A stretch of 64,000 nt of DNA from assembly GCF_014645315.1 (NCBI RefSeq), contig NZ_BMLQ01000007.1, forward strand, positions 171,004-235,003. Direction: 5' to 3'. Source of the stretch: Citricoccus zhacaiensis. Lineage in GTDB: Bacteria > Actinomycetota > Actinomycetes > Actinomycetales > Micrococcaceae. This document shows positions 36,592 through 47,304 of this stretch, piece by piece; within the stretch, counting starts at the first letter, position 1; every line of letters starts with the position of its first letter. Position numbers and translations under genes: made by a program. Under the pieces are notes generated by a model. That model saw only the letters and a program-made list of their open reading frames with translations, was not told the DNA's origin and did no database searches.

Positions 36592-38793
36592 TCAGGCGTC
36601 CGGGAAGGCCGAGCCGAGCACTCGGAGCACGCCATGGGCCTTGGTCCGCACCTCGTCCCATTCCTCCTCCGGCACGGAGTCCGCGGTGATCGCCCCGCCC
36701 ACGCCGAGGGACAGGTGCGTGCGCCCGGATCTCCCCGCGGCCGACGCCGGCTCTGCAGACTCCACCGGTTCCGTCACCCCTGCCGGCCCCGCCGGCACCG
36801 CGACCAGCGTGCGGATCAACACGTTCAAATCGGCCGCACCATCGGCGGAGAGATAGCCGGCCACCCCGGAGTACACCCCGCGGGGACCCGCCTCGAGGTC
36901 CTCGAGGATGTCCATGGTGGAGATCTTCGGGGCACCGGTCATGGACCCGGGCGGGAAGGCCGCGGCGAGCGCATCGGCCGGCGGCACGCCGGGCTGCAGC
37001 TGGGCGGTCACCGTGGAGACCATCTGGTGCACCGTCGGGTACGACTCGATCGCGCACACCCGCGTGGTCGCCAGCGTCCCGGGCCGGGCGAACCGCGAGA
37101 GGTCGTTGCGGGCCAGGTCCGTGATCATGATGTTCTCGGCCCGGTCCTTGGAGGAGGACGCCAGCTCCTCGGCCAGCGTGCGGTCCTCGTCCGGCGTGGC
37201 ACCGCGCGGGCGCGTCCCCTTGATCGGCTCTGTCACCAGCCAGCCTCCTGCCGCCCTCGAAGAGACTGAGAGGAACCGCTCGGGACTGGTGGAGAGGATC
37301 TGCACCGGTTCGCGCCCGACGCCGGCCCCTGCCACCTGGGCACGCAGGTACAGGGTGAACGGGGCCCGGTTCGCCGCGGCGAGCCGCCGGTAGGTGGACC
37401 AGCCGTCGAAGGCGTCCACCGTGGACTCCAGGGCCGTGGTCAGGCAGACCTCGTAGGTGTTCCCCTCGTGGATCTCCTGCTGGGCCGCCCGGATCTTGGC
37501 CAGGTACTGCTCACGGGTGTCCCGCACGGTGAAGACCGGGGGAGAGGCGGGCGGTGCGGCGGTCTGTCCCTCCCCGAGCTCCGGCGGCAGCTCCTTCAGC
37601 AACTCGCCCGCCACCCGGTCCGCCCACTCCGGTCCGCCCGGGTCGTCGGCGGACCAGAAGAGGGCTGTGGTACCGGCCACGTGGTCCACGCTGGCGCCCC
37701 GCCCCGGGCGGAACAGCAGTGCCTCGGGTACGGTCGGCGCTGTTTCGTCGGCGGATGCGGCCAGCGTCGCCGCGCCGTCCGGGGACCCGGCCTCGCGTTT
37801 GATGCCGTAGCCGATCCAGCCCATCCAGCCGGGCTGGAACGGGCTGTCTGGATCGCCGCCATCGGGGCCGCCGGGCCAGACCGTGGCCAGCCACGGGAAG
37901 AACGGCCCCGCGCGCCGCAAGGTGAGGAGGCCGGAGGAGACGGTGGTGACGCCGTCCGTATGGGCCGCGACGGTCGAGGAGTCGGTGGCCAGGCCGATGA
38001 GCGAGTATCGGCTGCGCTCCGGTGCGGGCGTCACATCCCGGTCCGAACTCTCCAGCAACAGGGCGGTCGCGGCATCCGGCCCGCCCGCGGCGGCGAACAG
38101 CGCTCTCGGCTCGGCGGCCGTGGCCAGGGTGCGGCGTTCCCACTGGGGCGGGCCGGGCGCCGGCACGAGGGCGAGCGCGGCCTCCCAGCCAGCCAGGGAT
38201 CGCAGGCCCTCCACCAGGTCGGCCGCAGCCTGCGGTGTGGGTCCGTGGCCGTCGAGGGTCAGCCAGGCCGCCTCGTCCACCCGGTCCCCGGCCAGGTAGG
38301 AGTCCTCCTGCGCGGCCCACCGATCCCAGTGCGCGGCGAACGTCTCGCCGTCACGCCGCAACGCCCGCCGCTGGCGCTCGTCGTCCTCCATGGCCACCCA
38401 GGCCACGGCATCCAGGTATGGACGGGCGTTCCGGTTCCCGGCCCCCACGCCCTCCAGGATCACGACGTCGGCCGGCGGGGTGGCGTCCGCGCGTCCCGGC
38501 GCATCGGCCGTCCAGTCCCACCAGGTCCACCGGGCGGTACGGCCTCCCGACAGGGGCGTGACGATGTCCTGGACATAGGTGGGCAAGGAGGCGGCGAGGC
38601 CGTCCCAACCTGGATAGATGGAGTCCAGGTGGAAGACGGCTACCTCCAGGTGCGGTCGCAACAACGCGGCCGTCTCCACGGCGAGCGAGGTCTTGCCGGC
38701 GCCGGAGCGTCCGTCGATCGCCAGCAGGAGGGGAGCTGGCAGTCGCCTTCGCGCGGTCTCCGTGCAGGGTCCGGAACGAGCGGTGGAGGTCAT
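36592..38793 (-). CDS. pabB: P-loop (uridine-kinase-like) domain fused to aminodeoxychorismate synthase component I
   Basis: A 733-residue fusion. Residues about 20-205 look like a nucleoside/uridine-kinase-type P-loop ATPase: LLLAIDGRSGAGKTSLA (Walker A), VAVFHLDSIYPGWDGL, ADVVILEGVGAGN, and an Arg-rich lid (DDERQRRALRRDGE). Residues about 225-730 are a chorismate-binding enzyme: IRAAQQEIHEGNTYEVCLTT, LSTSPERFL, EPIKGTRPRGATPDED (with the Lys found in PabB where anthranilate synthase has Ala), IMITDLARNDLSR, and FPPGSMTGAPK. So the second part makes aminodeoxychorismate for folate, using a PabA partner not in this window. The role of the kinase domain is unknown. It starts within the marR stop (ATGA), so the two are coupled. 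Confidence 0.85.
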   Translation of the reverse strand: MTSTARSGPCTETARRRLPAPLLLAIDGRSGAGKTSLAVETAALLRPHLEVAVFHLDSIYPGWDGLAASLPTYVQDIVTPLSGGRTARWTWWDWTADAPGRADATPPADVVILEGVGAGNRNARPYLDAVAWVAMEDDERQRRALRRDGETFAAHWDRWAAQEDSYLAGDRVDEAAWLTLDGHGPTPQAAADLVEGLRSLAGWEAALALVPAPGPPQWERRTLATAAEPRALFAAAGGPDAATALLLESSDRDVTPAPERSRYSLIGLATDSSTVAAHTDGVTTVSSGLLTLRRAGPFFPWLATVWPGGPDGGDPDSPFQPGWMGWIGYGIKREAGSPDGAATLAASADETAPTVPEALLFRPGRGASVDHVAGTTALFWSADDPGGPEWADRVAGELLKELPPELGEGQTAAPPASPPVFTVRDTREQYLAKIRAAQQEIHEGNTYEVCLTTALESTVDAFDGWSTYRRLAAANRAPFTLYLRAQVAGAGVGREPVQILSTSPERFLSVSSRAAGGWLVTEPIKGTRPRGATPDEDRTLAEELASSSKDRAENIMITDLARNDLSRFARPGTLATTRVCAIESYPTVHQMVSTVTAQLQPGVPPADALAAAFPPGSMTGAPKISTMDILEDLEAGPRGVYSGVAGYLSADGAADLNVLIRTLVAVPAGPAGVTEPVESAEPASAAGRSGRTHLSLGVGGAITADSVPEEEWDEVRTKAHGVLRVLGSAFPDA

Positions 38794-39284
38794 GACGGGG
38801 CGTTGGTGGGCGAAGGGCCCGGGGTCTCGAAGGTGTCGAGGGCCTCGGTGGCCGCCGCCAGGACCTCGATCGCGGTCTCCATCTGTTCCGGCGTGAATTC
38901 GGACAGACGGTCGGCCATACTGCGGGCCATCGGCATGAAGATCTTCCGGCCGTCCAGGGCGGCGGTGTCCGTGTGGGAGATGCTGACCCGGCGCCGGTCC
39001 GTGGTGGACGGGGTGCGCTGGGCGTGGCCGTTGGCGACCAGACGGTCCACGAGGGCCGTGGTGGAGGCCGAGGTGAGGCTCAGCATCCGCCCGAGGTCGG
39101 TGGGGCTGGTGTTCAGACCGGCTGCCTGACGTTGCATGAGGATGGTCAGGGCACGCAGGTCGGTGCGGTGCAGGCCGCTGCGGTGGCCGGCGGCGTCGAT
39201 GGTCCGGTCCGCCACTTCGGCGTACCGCCGCAGGGCCTGGATCAGCTGGAACAGCTCCGAAGGCTCCTGGCCGGAGTGCGACAT
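38790..39284 (-). CDS. MarR-family transcriptional regulator
   Basis: A 164-residue winged-helix regulator: HRTDLRALTILMQRQAAG, TSPTDLGRMLSLTSASTTALVDRLVANGH (recognition helix) and the wing RTPSTTDRRRVSISHTD are classic MarR. A GGAAGGAGG ribosome site is 5 bases from the ATG. It is divergent from an MmpL exporter and coupled at its end to the kinase-PabB gene. Most likely it represses the exporter and itself in response to a small aromatic or toxic ligand; that the coupled gene binds chorismate is suggestive but not evidence of the ligand. Confidence 0.88.
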   Translation of the reverse strand: MSHSGQEPSELFQLIQALRRYAEVADRTIDAAGHRSGLHRTDLRALTILMQRQAAGLNTSPTDLGRMLSLTSASTTALVDRLVANGHAQRTPSTTDRRRVSISHTDTAALDGRKIFMPMARSMADRLSEFTPEQMETAIEVLAAATEALDTFETPGPSPTNAPS

Positions 39285-39361
39285 GGGACCTCCTTCCGCC
39301 GGTATCTGACGCCTCAGTCTACTGAGCGGCAGTGATCAGAAAATAACTCGACGGCAGATAT

Positions 39362-39374
39362 CTCGATCATCGAG
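39362..39374. promoter_or_regulatory. Candidate MarR operator
   Basis: CTCGATCATCGAG is a perfect 13-base palindrome centred on one C, 22 bases before the ATG of the mmpL gene. This is a usual spot for MarR repression of a divergent target. The 112-base gap 39285-39396 holds no gene. Confidence 0.5.
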
Positions 39375-39396
39375 TGAATGCATTAGCGTAGTGCCC

Positions 39397-41841
39397 ATGC
39401 CAGAGAACCCCCGACATCGGGCCGAGCCCGAAGCCGCCGACCTTCAGCCGGGCCTGCAGTCAGCCCCACAGCCAGATCGCCAGCCGGACCACCGTGCCGA
39501 GGATCGGCCCGAGAGCCAGCCGGAGGACCGGCCGGACCACCGTGCGGGTCAGGAGAAGTCCCGTCCGTGGGGCACGGTGTGGATCCGGGTGGTGGCCGCC
39601 GCCGTGCTGGTCCTGGCCTGGTTGGCCGGCACCGGCCTGGGTGGGCCGACCTTCGGCAAGCTCGGGGAGGTCTCCTCCAATGACCAGTCCACGTTCCTGC
39701 CGGCCTCCGCCGAGTCCACACAGGCGGGGGAATGGGTCTCCCAGTTCACGGACAGTGAGCAGATCCCCGCCCTCGTGGTCCTGGGGCTGCCGGACGGACA
39801 GGCGCTCGCCGAGGGCGCCGAGTCCGCCGGTGAGATGGAGGCGCTGGCTGGTTTCGGTGAGGAACTGGGCGCCGTGGAGGGCGTGGACCAGATCATCGGC
39901 CCGGTGCCCTCGGAGGACCGGGAGGCGGTGCAGTACATCGCCCTCGTCAACACGGAGTCGGCCGAGTCGGACGCGGTGGTCGAGGACTTGCGGGCCGTGG
40001 CCGCCCACTCCGAGGCGGAGCTGGCCGGCGCGGGCAACGGAGGCCTGGATGGAGCCGAGGTCCACGTGGCCGGGCCCGCCGGGCTCGCTGCCGACCTGGC
40101 CGGTGCGTTCGCGGGCATCGACGGGATCCTGCTGGCCGTGGCCCTCAGCGTGGTGTTCGTGATCCTGGTGCTGGTCTACCGCTCCGTACTGCTGCCCCTA
40201 CTGGTGCTGTTCAACTCCGTGGCGGCCCTGTGCGTGGCCATCCTCGCGATCTACTGGATGGCCGCGGAGGGGTGGATCGCCCTGAACGGCCAGTCGCAGG
40301 GGATTCTCTCCATCCTCGTGATCGGCGCCGCCACGGACTACTCGCTGCTGATGGTGGCCCGTTATCGAGAGGAACTGCGCGTCCGGACGAACGTGGCCAC
40401 GGCGGTGCGGAACGCCTGGAAGGGGTCCTTCGAACCCATCACTGCCTCGGCAGCTACGGTGGTGATCGCCCTGTTGTGCCTGCTCTTCTCAGACCTCAAC
40501 TCGAACCGCTCCCTCGGCCCTATCGCGGCCTCGGGCATCGTCCTGGCCTGGGCGGCATCCCTGACCTTCCTGCCGGCGGTGCTCTACCTCGTGGGGCGTG
40601 CGGCCTTCTGGCCCTCGATTCCGCGGCCAGGTGCCGTGTCCCGCAAGGACGCCCGGTTCCGCCAGCCCGTCAATGCCGCCGGCACGCCGATCCGCGGGCT
40701 CGAGTCCAACCACGGGGTGTGGAGCAAGGTCGGCGCCCTGGTCGCCCGCCGTCCCCGCGCCGTATGGATGGTCACCGCTGCGGTGCTGCTGGTCGGAGCG
40801 GCCGGCATCACCCAGCTCCAGGCCAGCGGGGTCCCGCAGACCGAGGTCCTGCTGGGCGAGAGTGACGCCAAGGCCGGGCAGGTGGTGCTCGAAGACCACT
40901 TCGACGCCGGCACCGGCGCTCCGGCCACGATCATCGCCCCCGCGGACCGTGCGGACGAGGTCCTCCAGGATGTCCAGAACACGGACGGCGTCGCCTCCGC
41001 CTACCTCACCGCCGAGGGCGGCGGCCCGGCAGGGCCTGCGGGCGAAAGCGCGGGCGCTCCGGGTGGTGCGACCCAGGAAGGTGTGGGGCAGGAAGGCGCC
41101 CCGGAGGGCGCCGGACAGGGCGGTCCGCCGGCGGAGCCGCTCGAGGTCGACGGCCGCGTCTACCTGCAGGCGACCCTCGCGGATGCCGCGGACTCCATGG
41201 AGGCCGAGCAGACCGTCGTCGAGCTCCGGGAGAGCCTGCATGCCATGGATCCGGGAATCCTGGTGGGAGGGACCACCGCCACCGACCTGGACACCAACAC
41301 CACGGCGCAGGCCGATGTGCGGACCATCATCCCGCTCGTGCTGATCGTGGTGCTGGTCATCCTCATGGTGCTGCTGCGCTCCGTCATTGCACCGGTCCTG
41401 CTGGTGCTGGCCACCGTGCTCAGCTTCGGTACCGCCATCGGCGTCTCCGCGCTCGTGTTCAACCACGTGCTGGGCTTCTCGGGGGCCGATCCCACCGTGC
41501 CGCTCTACGGCTTCGTGTTCCTCGTGGCGCTCGGCGTGGACTACACGATCTTCCTCATGACCAGGGCCCGGGAGGAGGCGTTCTCCCTCGGCACCCGGGC
41601 CGGGGTGCTCAAGGCCCTGACTGTGACCGGCGGCGTCATCACCTCGGCTGGCGTCGTGCTGGCGGCCACCTTCGCGGCACTCGTGGTGATCCCGCTGATG
41701 TTCATGGTGCAACTGGCGTTCATCGTGGCCTTCGGCGTCCTGCTGGACACCTTTCTGGTCCGCTCACTCGTGGTCCCGGCGCTCACGTATGACATCGGGC
41801 CGAAGGTCTGGTGGCCCTCCAAGCTGGCCAGGACCACGTGA
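39397..41841 (+). CDS. MmpL-family RND exporter (second copy)
   Basis: An 814-residue twelve-helix transporter with two MMPL domains. Key segments: GILSILVIGAATDYSLLMVARYREELR in the first half and FVFLVALGVDYTIFLMTRAREEA in the second, with conserved Asp-Tyr proton-relay pairs. The first 45 residues are a Pro/Glu/Gln/Asp-rich cytosolic leader. The second periplasmic loop holds a low-complexity Gly/Ala/Gln/Glu/Pro insert (about residues 543-585). Different in sequence and loop design from the coiled-coil mmpL at 31-34 kb. Divergent from marR, which probably controls it. ATG 39397 is preferred to GTG 39391. Confidence 0.88.
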   Translation: MPENPRHRAEPEAADLQPGLQSAPQPDRQPDHRAEDRPESQPEDRPDHRAGQEKSRPWGTVWIRVVAAAVLVLAWLAGTGLGGPTFGKLGEVSSNDQSTFLPASAESTQAGEWVSQFTDSEQIPALVVLGLPDGQALAEGAESAGEMEALAGFGEELGAVEGVDQIIGPVPSEDREAVQYIALVNTESAESDAVVEDLRAVAAHSEAELAGAGNGGLDGAEVHVAGPAGLAADLAGAFAGIDGILLAVALSVVFVILVLVYRSVLLPLLVLFNSVAALCVAILAIYWMAAEGWIALNGQSQGILSILVIGAATDYSLLMVARYREELRVRTNVATAVRNAWKGSFEPITASAATVVIALLCLLFSDLNSNRSLGPIAASGIVLAWAASLTFLPAVLYLVGRAAFWPSIPRPGAVSRKDARFRQPVNAAGTPIRGLESNHGVWSKVGALVARRPRAVWMVTAAVLLVGAAGITQLQASGVPQTEVLLGESDAKAGQVVLEDHFDAGTGAPATIIAPADRADEVLQDVQNTDGVASAYLTAEGGGPAGPAGESAGAPGGATQEGVGQEGAPEGAGQGGPPAEPLEVDGRVYLQATLADAADSMEAEQTVVELRESLHAMDPGILVGGTTATDLDTNTTAQADVRTIIPLVLIVVLVILMVLLRSVIAPVLLVLATVLSFGTAIGVSALVFNHVLGFSGADPTVPLYGFVFLVALGVDYTIFLMTRAREEAFSLGTRAGVLKALTVTGGVITSAGVVLAATFAALVVIPLMFMVQLAFIVAFGVLLDTFLVRSLVVPALTYDIGPKVWWPSKLARTT

Positions 41842-41844
41842 AAC

Positions 41845-41877
41845 AGCAGGGCCCCGTCATGATGACGGGGCCCTGCT
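41845..41877. terminator. Strong bidirectional hairpin between mmpL and dps
   Basis: AGCAGGGCCCCGTCAT (41845-41860) and ATGACGGGGCCCTGCT (41862-41877) are perfectly complementary over 16 bases around a single G; in RNA the innermost pairs open to form the loop. It starts 4 bases after the mmpL stop and lies 17 bases from the dps end. Confidence 0.8.
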
Positions 41878-41893
41878 CTATGTCACGCGGTGA

Positions 41894-42478
41894 TCAGGAC
41901 TTCTTGGCCGAACCCTGCTTGGCGGCACCCTTCTCTGTGGTGGCGCCCGCCGTGCTCAGCTCACCGGCAGCGTTGGTGAGGAAGGAGCGCAGGAACCACT
42001 GGAACTGCTCCAGGTCCCCGGTCTGTCCGGTGAGGATGTCCTCCGTGATCGGGTCCAGCTTGCCGGTCTCCTCGATGGCGTTGCGGTGGTCGGCGATCAC
42101 GCCGTCGTAGACCTGGTCCAGCGCGGCTATGTGCTCAATGGTGTCGGCCCGGCCGAGGGAGTAGTCATCCCACGTCCGCTCGGCCACCAGGGCGCCAGGG
42201 GTGCCGCCGGGGGAGACCCCGAGCGTGGCGATGCGCTCGGCGATGACGTCGACGGCGGCGCGGACCTCGTCGATCTGGGGGTCGAGCATCTCGTGGACGC
42301 CGATGAAGTTCGGACCGACCACGTTCCAATGGGCGTGCTTGAGCGTCAGCTGAAGGTCGTTGAGGGCATGGAGGCGCATCTGGAGGATCTCGGCGACGCG
42401 GTGCCCGTCCTCGATCTCCAGACCGGGCACGGTGTACTTGGCCTGGGTGTCCTTGGCCTTGCTGTTCTTCGCTGCCAT
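41894..42478 (-). CDS. dps: Dps: DNA-protecting ferritin-like protein
   Basis: A 194-residue member of the Dps/ferritin family that forms a dodecamer, oxidises and stores iron and shields DNA in stress. Ferroxidase-site residues are visible in LKHAHWNVVGPNFIGVHEMLD and the following helix DVIAERIATLG; the inter-subunit site uses the first His and the Asp/Glu of the second. A Lys-rich N-terminus (AAKNSKAKDTQAKY) and a Lys/Ala C-terminal tail may bind DNA. ATG 42478 has AAAGGAG upstream. Convergent with the mmpL gene; upstream, across 430 bases, is the dnaK operon. Confidence 0.93.
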   Translation of the reverse strand: MAAKNSKAKDTQAKYTVPGLEIEDGHRVAEILQMRLHALNDLQLTLKHAHWNVVGPNFIGVHEMLDPQIDEVRAAVDVIAERIATLGVSPGGTPGALVAERTWDDYSLGRADTIEHIAALDQVYDGVIADHRNAIEETGKLDPITEDILTGQTGDLEQFQWFLRSFLTNAAGELSTAGATTEKGAAKQGSAKKS

Positions 42479-42731
42479 CGTGACTCCTTTCGTGCGGCGC
42501 CGACTGTCGGTACTGCATTGCGCCGCTGTGTCGATGCCCTTACTCAAACACCCCGGTACCGTGCCCGCAAGGCGACGGAGCCTTGCCTTGATTAACGTGA
42601 CTTGCTCAGAACAGGCACGGAGTCATCCCTGGCGGCACGCCGATTGCCGCTGGTGGGTGTGGGCGAAGATCGGCATGGGCCCCGGCGGGAATGAATGCCG
42701 GAAGCCCGTGGTTATCTCCATCGAAGGCAAA
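42479..42731. other. Intergenic region upstream of dps, no gene seen
   Basis: Together with 42732-42910 this forms the 432-base gap between divergent dps and dnaK. The dps ribosome site lies at its left edge. I see no reading frame with codon bias, no RNA gene and no strong hairpin here. It must hold the dps promoter, but no convincing -10/-35 pair was found. Confidence 0.5.
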
Positions 42732-42752
42732 GTTGAGTCAGGTTGGCTCAAG
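42732..42752. promoter_or_regulatory. HAIR element 1 (HspR binding site)
   Basis: GTTGAGT, seven bases, GCTCAAG: one mismatch in each arm from the consensus CTTGAGT-N7-ACTCAAG. It lies just upstream of TTGACA (42758-42763), a probable -35 of the dnaK promoter. Confidence 0.8.
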
Positions 42753-42757
42753 GCAGA

Positions 42758-42763
42758 TTGACA
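42758..42763 (+). promoter_or_regulatory. Probable -35 of dnaK promoter
   Basis: TTGACA is a perfect -35 hexamer lying between the two HAIR sites. No good -10 is found 16-18 bases downstream, where the second HAIR element begins. Confidence 0.5.
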
Positions 42764-42784
42764 GGGACCTCCTGGGCATGAAAC

Positions 42785-42805
42785 CTTGAGTCTTGAACGC
42801 TCAGG
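42785..42805. promoter_or_regulatory. HAIR element 2 (HspR binding site)
   Basis: CTTGAGT, seven bases, GCTCAGG: a perfect left arm and a right arm with two changes from ACTCAAG. Spaced 53 bases from the first HAIR, it covers the likely -10/+1 region of dnaK, so HspR bound here would block RNA polymerase. Confidence 0.8.
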
Positions 42806-42910
42806 TGACTGGATGGCGGGGAAGCCCGCAGGCCCCGGCCATCAGTCCGGCACCATGCGGCGTCCGGCTCTCGCAGCCCTCGAATCGTCCGTCAAGGAAA
42901 GGAACCGCCC

Positions 42911-44797
<1,887 letters not shown>

Positions 44798-44832
44798 GGC
44801 CCGTCCCCCGTCGTTGATCCCCAGCTGATACC

Positions 44833-44855
44833 GGCCCGTCGTCCGACGGCGGGCC
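44833..44855 (+). other. Hairpin between dnaK and grpE
   Basis: GGCCCGTCG and CGGCGGGCC pair (one G-T) with a small loop, 36 bases after dnaK. Hairpins here in heat-shock operons often mark RNA processing or partial termination, giving more DnaK than GrpE; that role is inferred. Confidence 0.4.
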
Positions 44856-44944
44856 ACCGGACCCGGGCCGGTCGGATCCTGTCCCTGCACCGTCAGGGTA
44901 GGGCCGGCCGGCCCCGGGGGTACCGGAGGAAAGGACCCCAGACC

Positions 44945-45652
44945 ATGCCGAACCACGGTAATGAAGAAGACCGCGAGCGCGAGGAGCCGGTGAGCTTCCA
45001 GGACAAGCGCCGGATCGACCCGATGACCGGGAAGGTCCGCGAACCGGCGGGCCAGCCCGCCGGCGAGGCGGAAGAGCAAGCCAACACCGACCACGACGCC
45101 GGCTCCGGTGCGGCGGACGCGGACGGAGACGCGCTCTCCCAGGCCGAGCAGATCCTCAACAGTGTTGCCGATGCCTCCGACGAGGGCGTCACCGGCGCCC
45201 AGGACCCGGAACCGGCCAGCGCCACGGCCCGCGAGGAGGAGCTGCGCAACGACCTGTTGCGCGTCCAGGCCGAGTTCGTGAACTACAAGCGCCGCGTGGA
45301 CCGGGACCGGGACGTGTCCAAGGACAACGCCATCCAGTCGGTCCTGACGGCCCTGCTGCCCGTGTTGGACGATCTGGACGCCGCGCGCGCCGCGGGTGAC
45401 CTCGCCGAGGGTCCGTTCGCCGCGATCGCCACCAAGTTCAACTCGGTGCTCACCGGCTTCGGGCTGGAGCGGCAGGACCAGGACTCCCTGGTCGGCCAGC
45501 CGTTCGACCCGACCCGCCATGAGGCCATGCTGCGCCAGCCGAGCCAGGAGATCCCGGAGGAGCACGTCGTCCAGGTCTTCCGCAACGGATACCTCCGCGG
45601 TGAGCGCGTCCTGCGCGCCGCCCAGGTGATGGTCTCCGCCGGCGAAGGCTGA
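44945..45652 (+). CDS. grpE: Nucleotide exchange factor GrpE
   Basis: A 235-residue partner of DnaK that speeds ADP release. After an acidic, disordered leader of about 95 residues comes the long coiled coil (EEELRNDLLRVQAEFVNYKRRVDRD) and the beta-domain with the conserved FDPTRHEAM and RNGYLRGERVLRAAQVMVS. GAGGAAAGGA precedes the ATG. Second gene of the heat-shock operon. Confidence 0.96.
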   Translation: MPNHGNEEDREREEPVSFQDKRRIDPMTGKVREPAGQPAGEAEEQANTDHDAGSGAADADGDALSQAEQILNSVADASDEGVTGAQDPEPASATAREEELRNDLLRVQAEFVNYKRRVDRDRDVSKDNAIQSVLTALLPVLDDLDAARAAGDLAEGPFAAIATKFNSVLTGFGLERQDQDSLVGQPFDPTRHEAMLRQPSQEIPEEHVVQVFRNGYLRGERVLRAAQVMVSAGEG

Positions 45653-45685
45653 CCCAACCCCCCGCCAGACAGGAAAGGAGGCACC

Positions 45686-46687
45686 ATGGCCTCACAGGAT
45701 TGGGTGGACAAGGACTTCTACGCCGTCCTCGGTGTCTCCAAGGACGCCTCGGAAGCGGACATCAAGAAGGCCTACCGGAAGCTGGCCCGCAAGTATCACC
45801 CGGACCAGAACCCCGGTGACGATGCCGCCGAGAAGAAGTTCAAGGAGGTCACGGAGGCCAACTCCGTGCTCTCCGACCCGGAGGAGCGCCAGCAGTACGA
45901 CGCGATCCGGGCGATGGGATCCGGGGCGCGGTTCTCCGCGCCCGGTTCCGGCGCGGGCGGCCCCGCCGGCGGCGGTTTCGAGGACATGTTCGGCGGACTG
46001 TTCAACACCGGCGCCGGCCGCGGCCGTTCCGGGCCGACCACCGGTGACATCCCGCCGGAGTTCGCCGATCTGTTCGGTGGCTTCGGGGGCCGCTCCGGTG
46101 GTTTCGGCGGCGGGGGCGGCTTCGGCGGCCCTCCGACCAAGGGCGCGGATCGCACCGCCAGTACGAGCATCTCCTTCGCCGGGGCGATGCGCGGCACCAC
46201 CATCTCCCTGCGGGCGGCGGACGGCGAGGTCATCGACGTCCGGATTCCCGCCGGCATCAAGGACGGCCAGAAGGTCCGCTCCCGTGGCAAGGGCTCGCCC
46301 GGTGCCGCCGGTGCCGGGGACCTGATCGTCACCGTCAGCGTGAAGGACCACCCGTTCTTCCACCGTGACGGGAACAACCTGCGCGTCCAGGTGCCCATCT
46401 CCTTCGACGAGGCTGCCCTCGGCGCCACGATCGAGGTGCCCACGCTGGACGGTTCCGTGAAGGTCAAGGTTCCCGCCGGCTCATCCTCCGGGCGCGTGCT
46501 GCGCGTCAAGGGCCGCGGCGTGAAGTCCGCCAAGGGCTCGACGCCGGCCGGAGACCTCCTGGTCGAGCTCCAGGTCGAGGTGCCCACCACCCTGTCCGAT
46601 GACGCCCGTGCCGCCGTGGAGGCATTCGCCGCCGCGACCGCGGGACACCATCCGAGGGCGGGACTGGCGGACAAGGCCCGACTGTGA
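45686..46687 (+). CDS. dnaJ: J-domain co-chaperone without zinc finger
   Basis: A 333-residue co-chaperone. The J domain (residues about 8-75) has the HPD motif in [17 protein letters not shown], followed by a Gly/Phe-rich region (about 85-150) and then directly by the two C-terminal beta domains ([14 protein letters not shown] to the [10 protein letters not shown] end). The four CxxCxGxG zinc repeats of type I DnaJ are absent, so by layout it is a type II/CbpA-like J protein despite sitting in the dnaK operon. GGAAAGGAGG ribosome site. It ends within the hspR start (GTGA). Confidence 0.93.
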   Translation: MASQDWVDKDFYAVLGVSKDASEADIKKAYRKLARKYHPDQNPGDDAAEKKFKEVTEANSVLSDPEERQQYDAIRAMGSGARFSAPGSGAGGPAGGGFEDMFGGLFNTGAGRGRSGPTTGDIPPEFADLFGGFGGRSGGFGGGGGFGGPPTKGADRTASTSISFAGAMRGTTISLRAADGEVIDVRIPAGIKDGQKVRSRGKGSPGAAGAGDLIVTVSVKDHPFFHRDGNNLRVQVPISFDEAALGATIEVPTLDGSVKVKVPAGSSSGRVLRVKGRGVKSAKGSTPAGDLLVELQVEVPTTLSDDARAAVEAFAAATAGHHPRAGLADKARL

Positions 46688-47304
46688 CCACGTTCTGGGA
46701 GGAGCCGATCTACGTCATCTCGGTGGCAGCCGAGCTGGCGGACATGCATCCGCAGACCCTGCGCCAGTATGACCGGATCGGACTGGTGGTCCCGCAGCGG
46801 CAGGGTGGTCGGCAACGCCGATACTCCCGGCAGGACGTGGACCGCCTCCGCACCATCCAGCAGCTCAGCCGGGACGGCGTCTCCCTGGAGGGCATCCGCC
46901 GGATCGTGGAGCTGCAGGGCGAGGTCGAGCAGCTGCAGAACACCGTGGCGGAACTCGCCGGGCAGATCCAGGCCTTCCACGCCTACGCCCGCTATCCTCG
47001 CGTGTTCACGGCCGGAGCCACCGGGGACGTGACCAGCACCTTCGACGCCGGCTCGGAAGGATCGCAGCACGCCTCCCGGACCCGGGACGCGGAGACGGCG
47101 GCCACCATCGAGCGCGCCCGCCGGGCCGCCCGCTGGCGCCGCCCGGCCGCGGCCCTGACGGCGGCTCCCGGCATCTTCGAGATCACCGCGGGCTCCGGCC
47201 TCGCACCTGTCACCACCACGGGGAGCCGGCACTATCCCGCCGAGGGATCGGAGCCACACCCCGGCACGAGGTCCACGGTGCGGATATGGAAACGCCAGGG
47301 CTGA
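46684..47304 (+). CDS. hspR: Heat-shock repressor HspR (MerR family)
   Basis: A 206-residue MerR-like repressor. The N-terminal winged helix reads [25 protein letters not shown] then [29 protein letters not shown], followed by a coiled coil ([15 protein letters not shown]). It binds the HAIR sites upstream of dnaK, with DnaK as co-repressor in studied species, giving feedback control. The C-terminal 110 residues are Ala/Arg/Thr-rich and longer than in Streptomyces HspR (about 150 residues in all). The GTG start overlaps the dnaJ stop, and the next gene begins 19 bases before its own end. Confidence 0.95.
   Translation: MTTFWEEPIYVISVAAELADMHPQTLRQYDRIGLVVPQRQGGRQRRYSRQDVDRLRTIQQLSRDGVSLEGIRRIVELQGEVEQLQNTVAELAGQIQAFHAYARYPRVFTAGATGDVTSTFDAGSEGSQHASRTRDAETAATIERARRAARWRRPAAALTAAPGIFEITAGSGLAPVTTTGSRHYPAEGSEPHPGTRSTVRIWKRQG

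Noticed and set aside
30218..41841. Secondary-metabolite or mycolic-type lipid cluster around the two MmpL exporters
   Set aside because: No polyketide synthase, NRPS, acyl-ligase or glycosyltransferase genes are present; each exporter simply has its own regulator.
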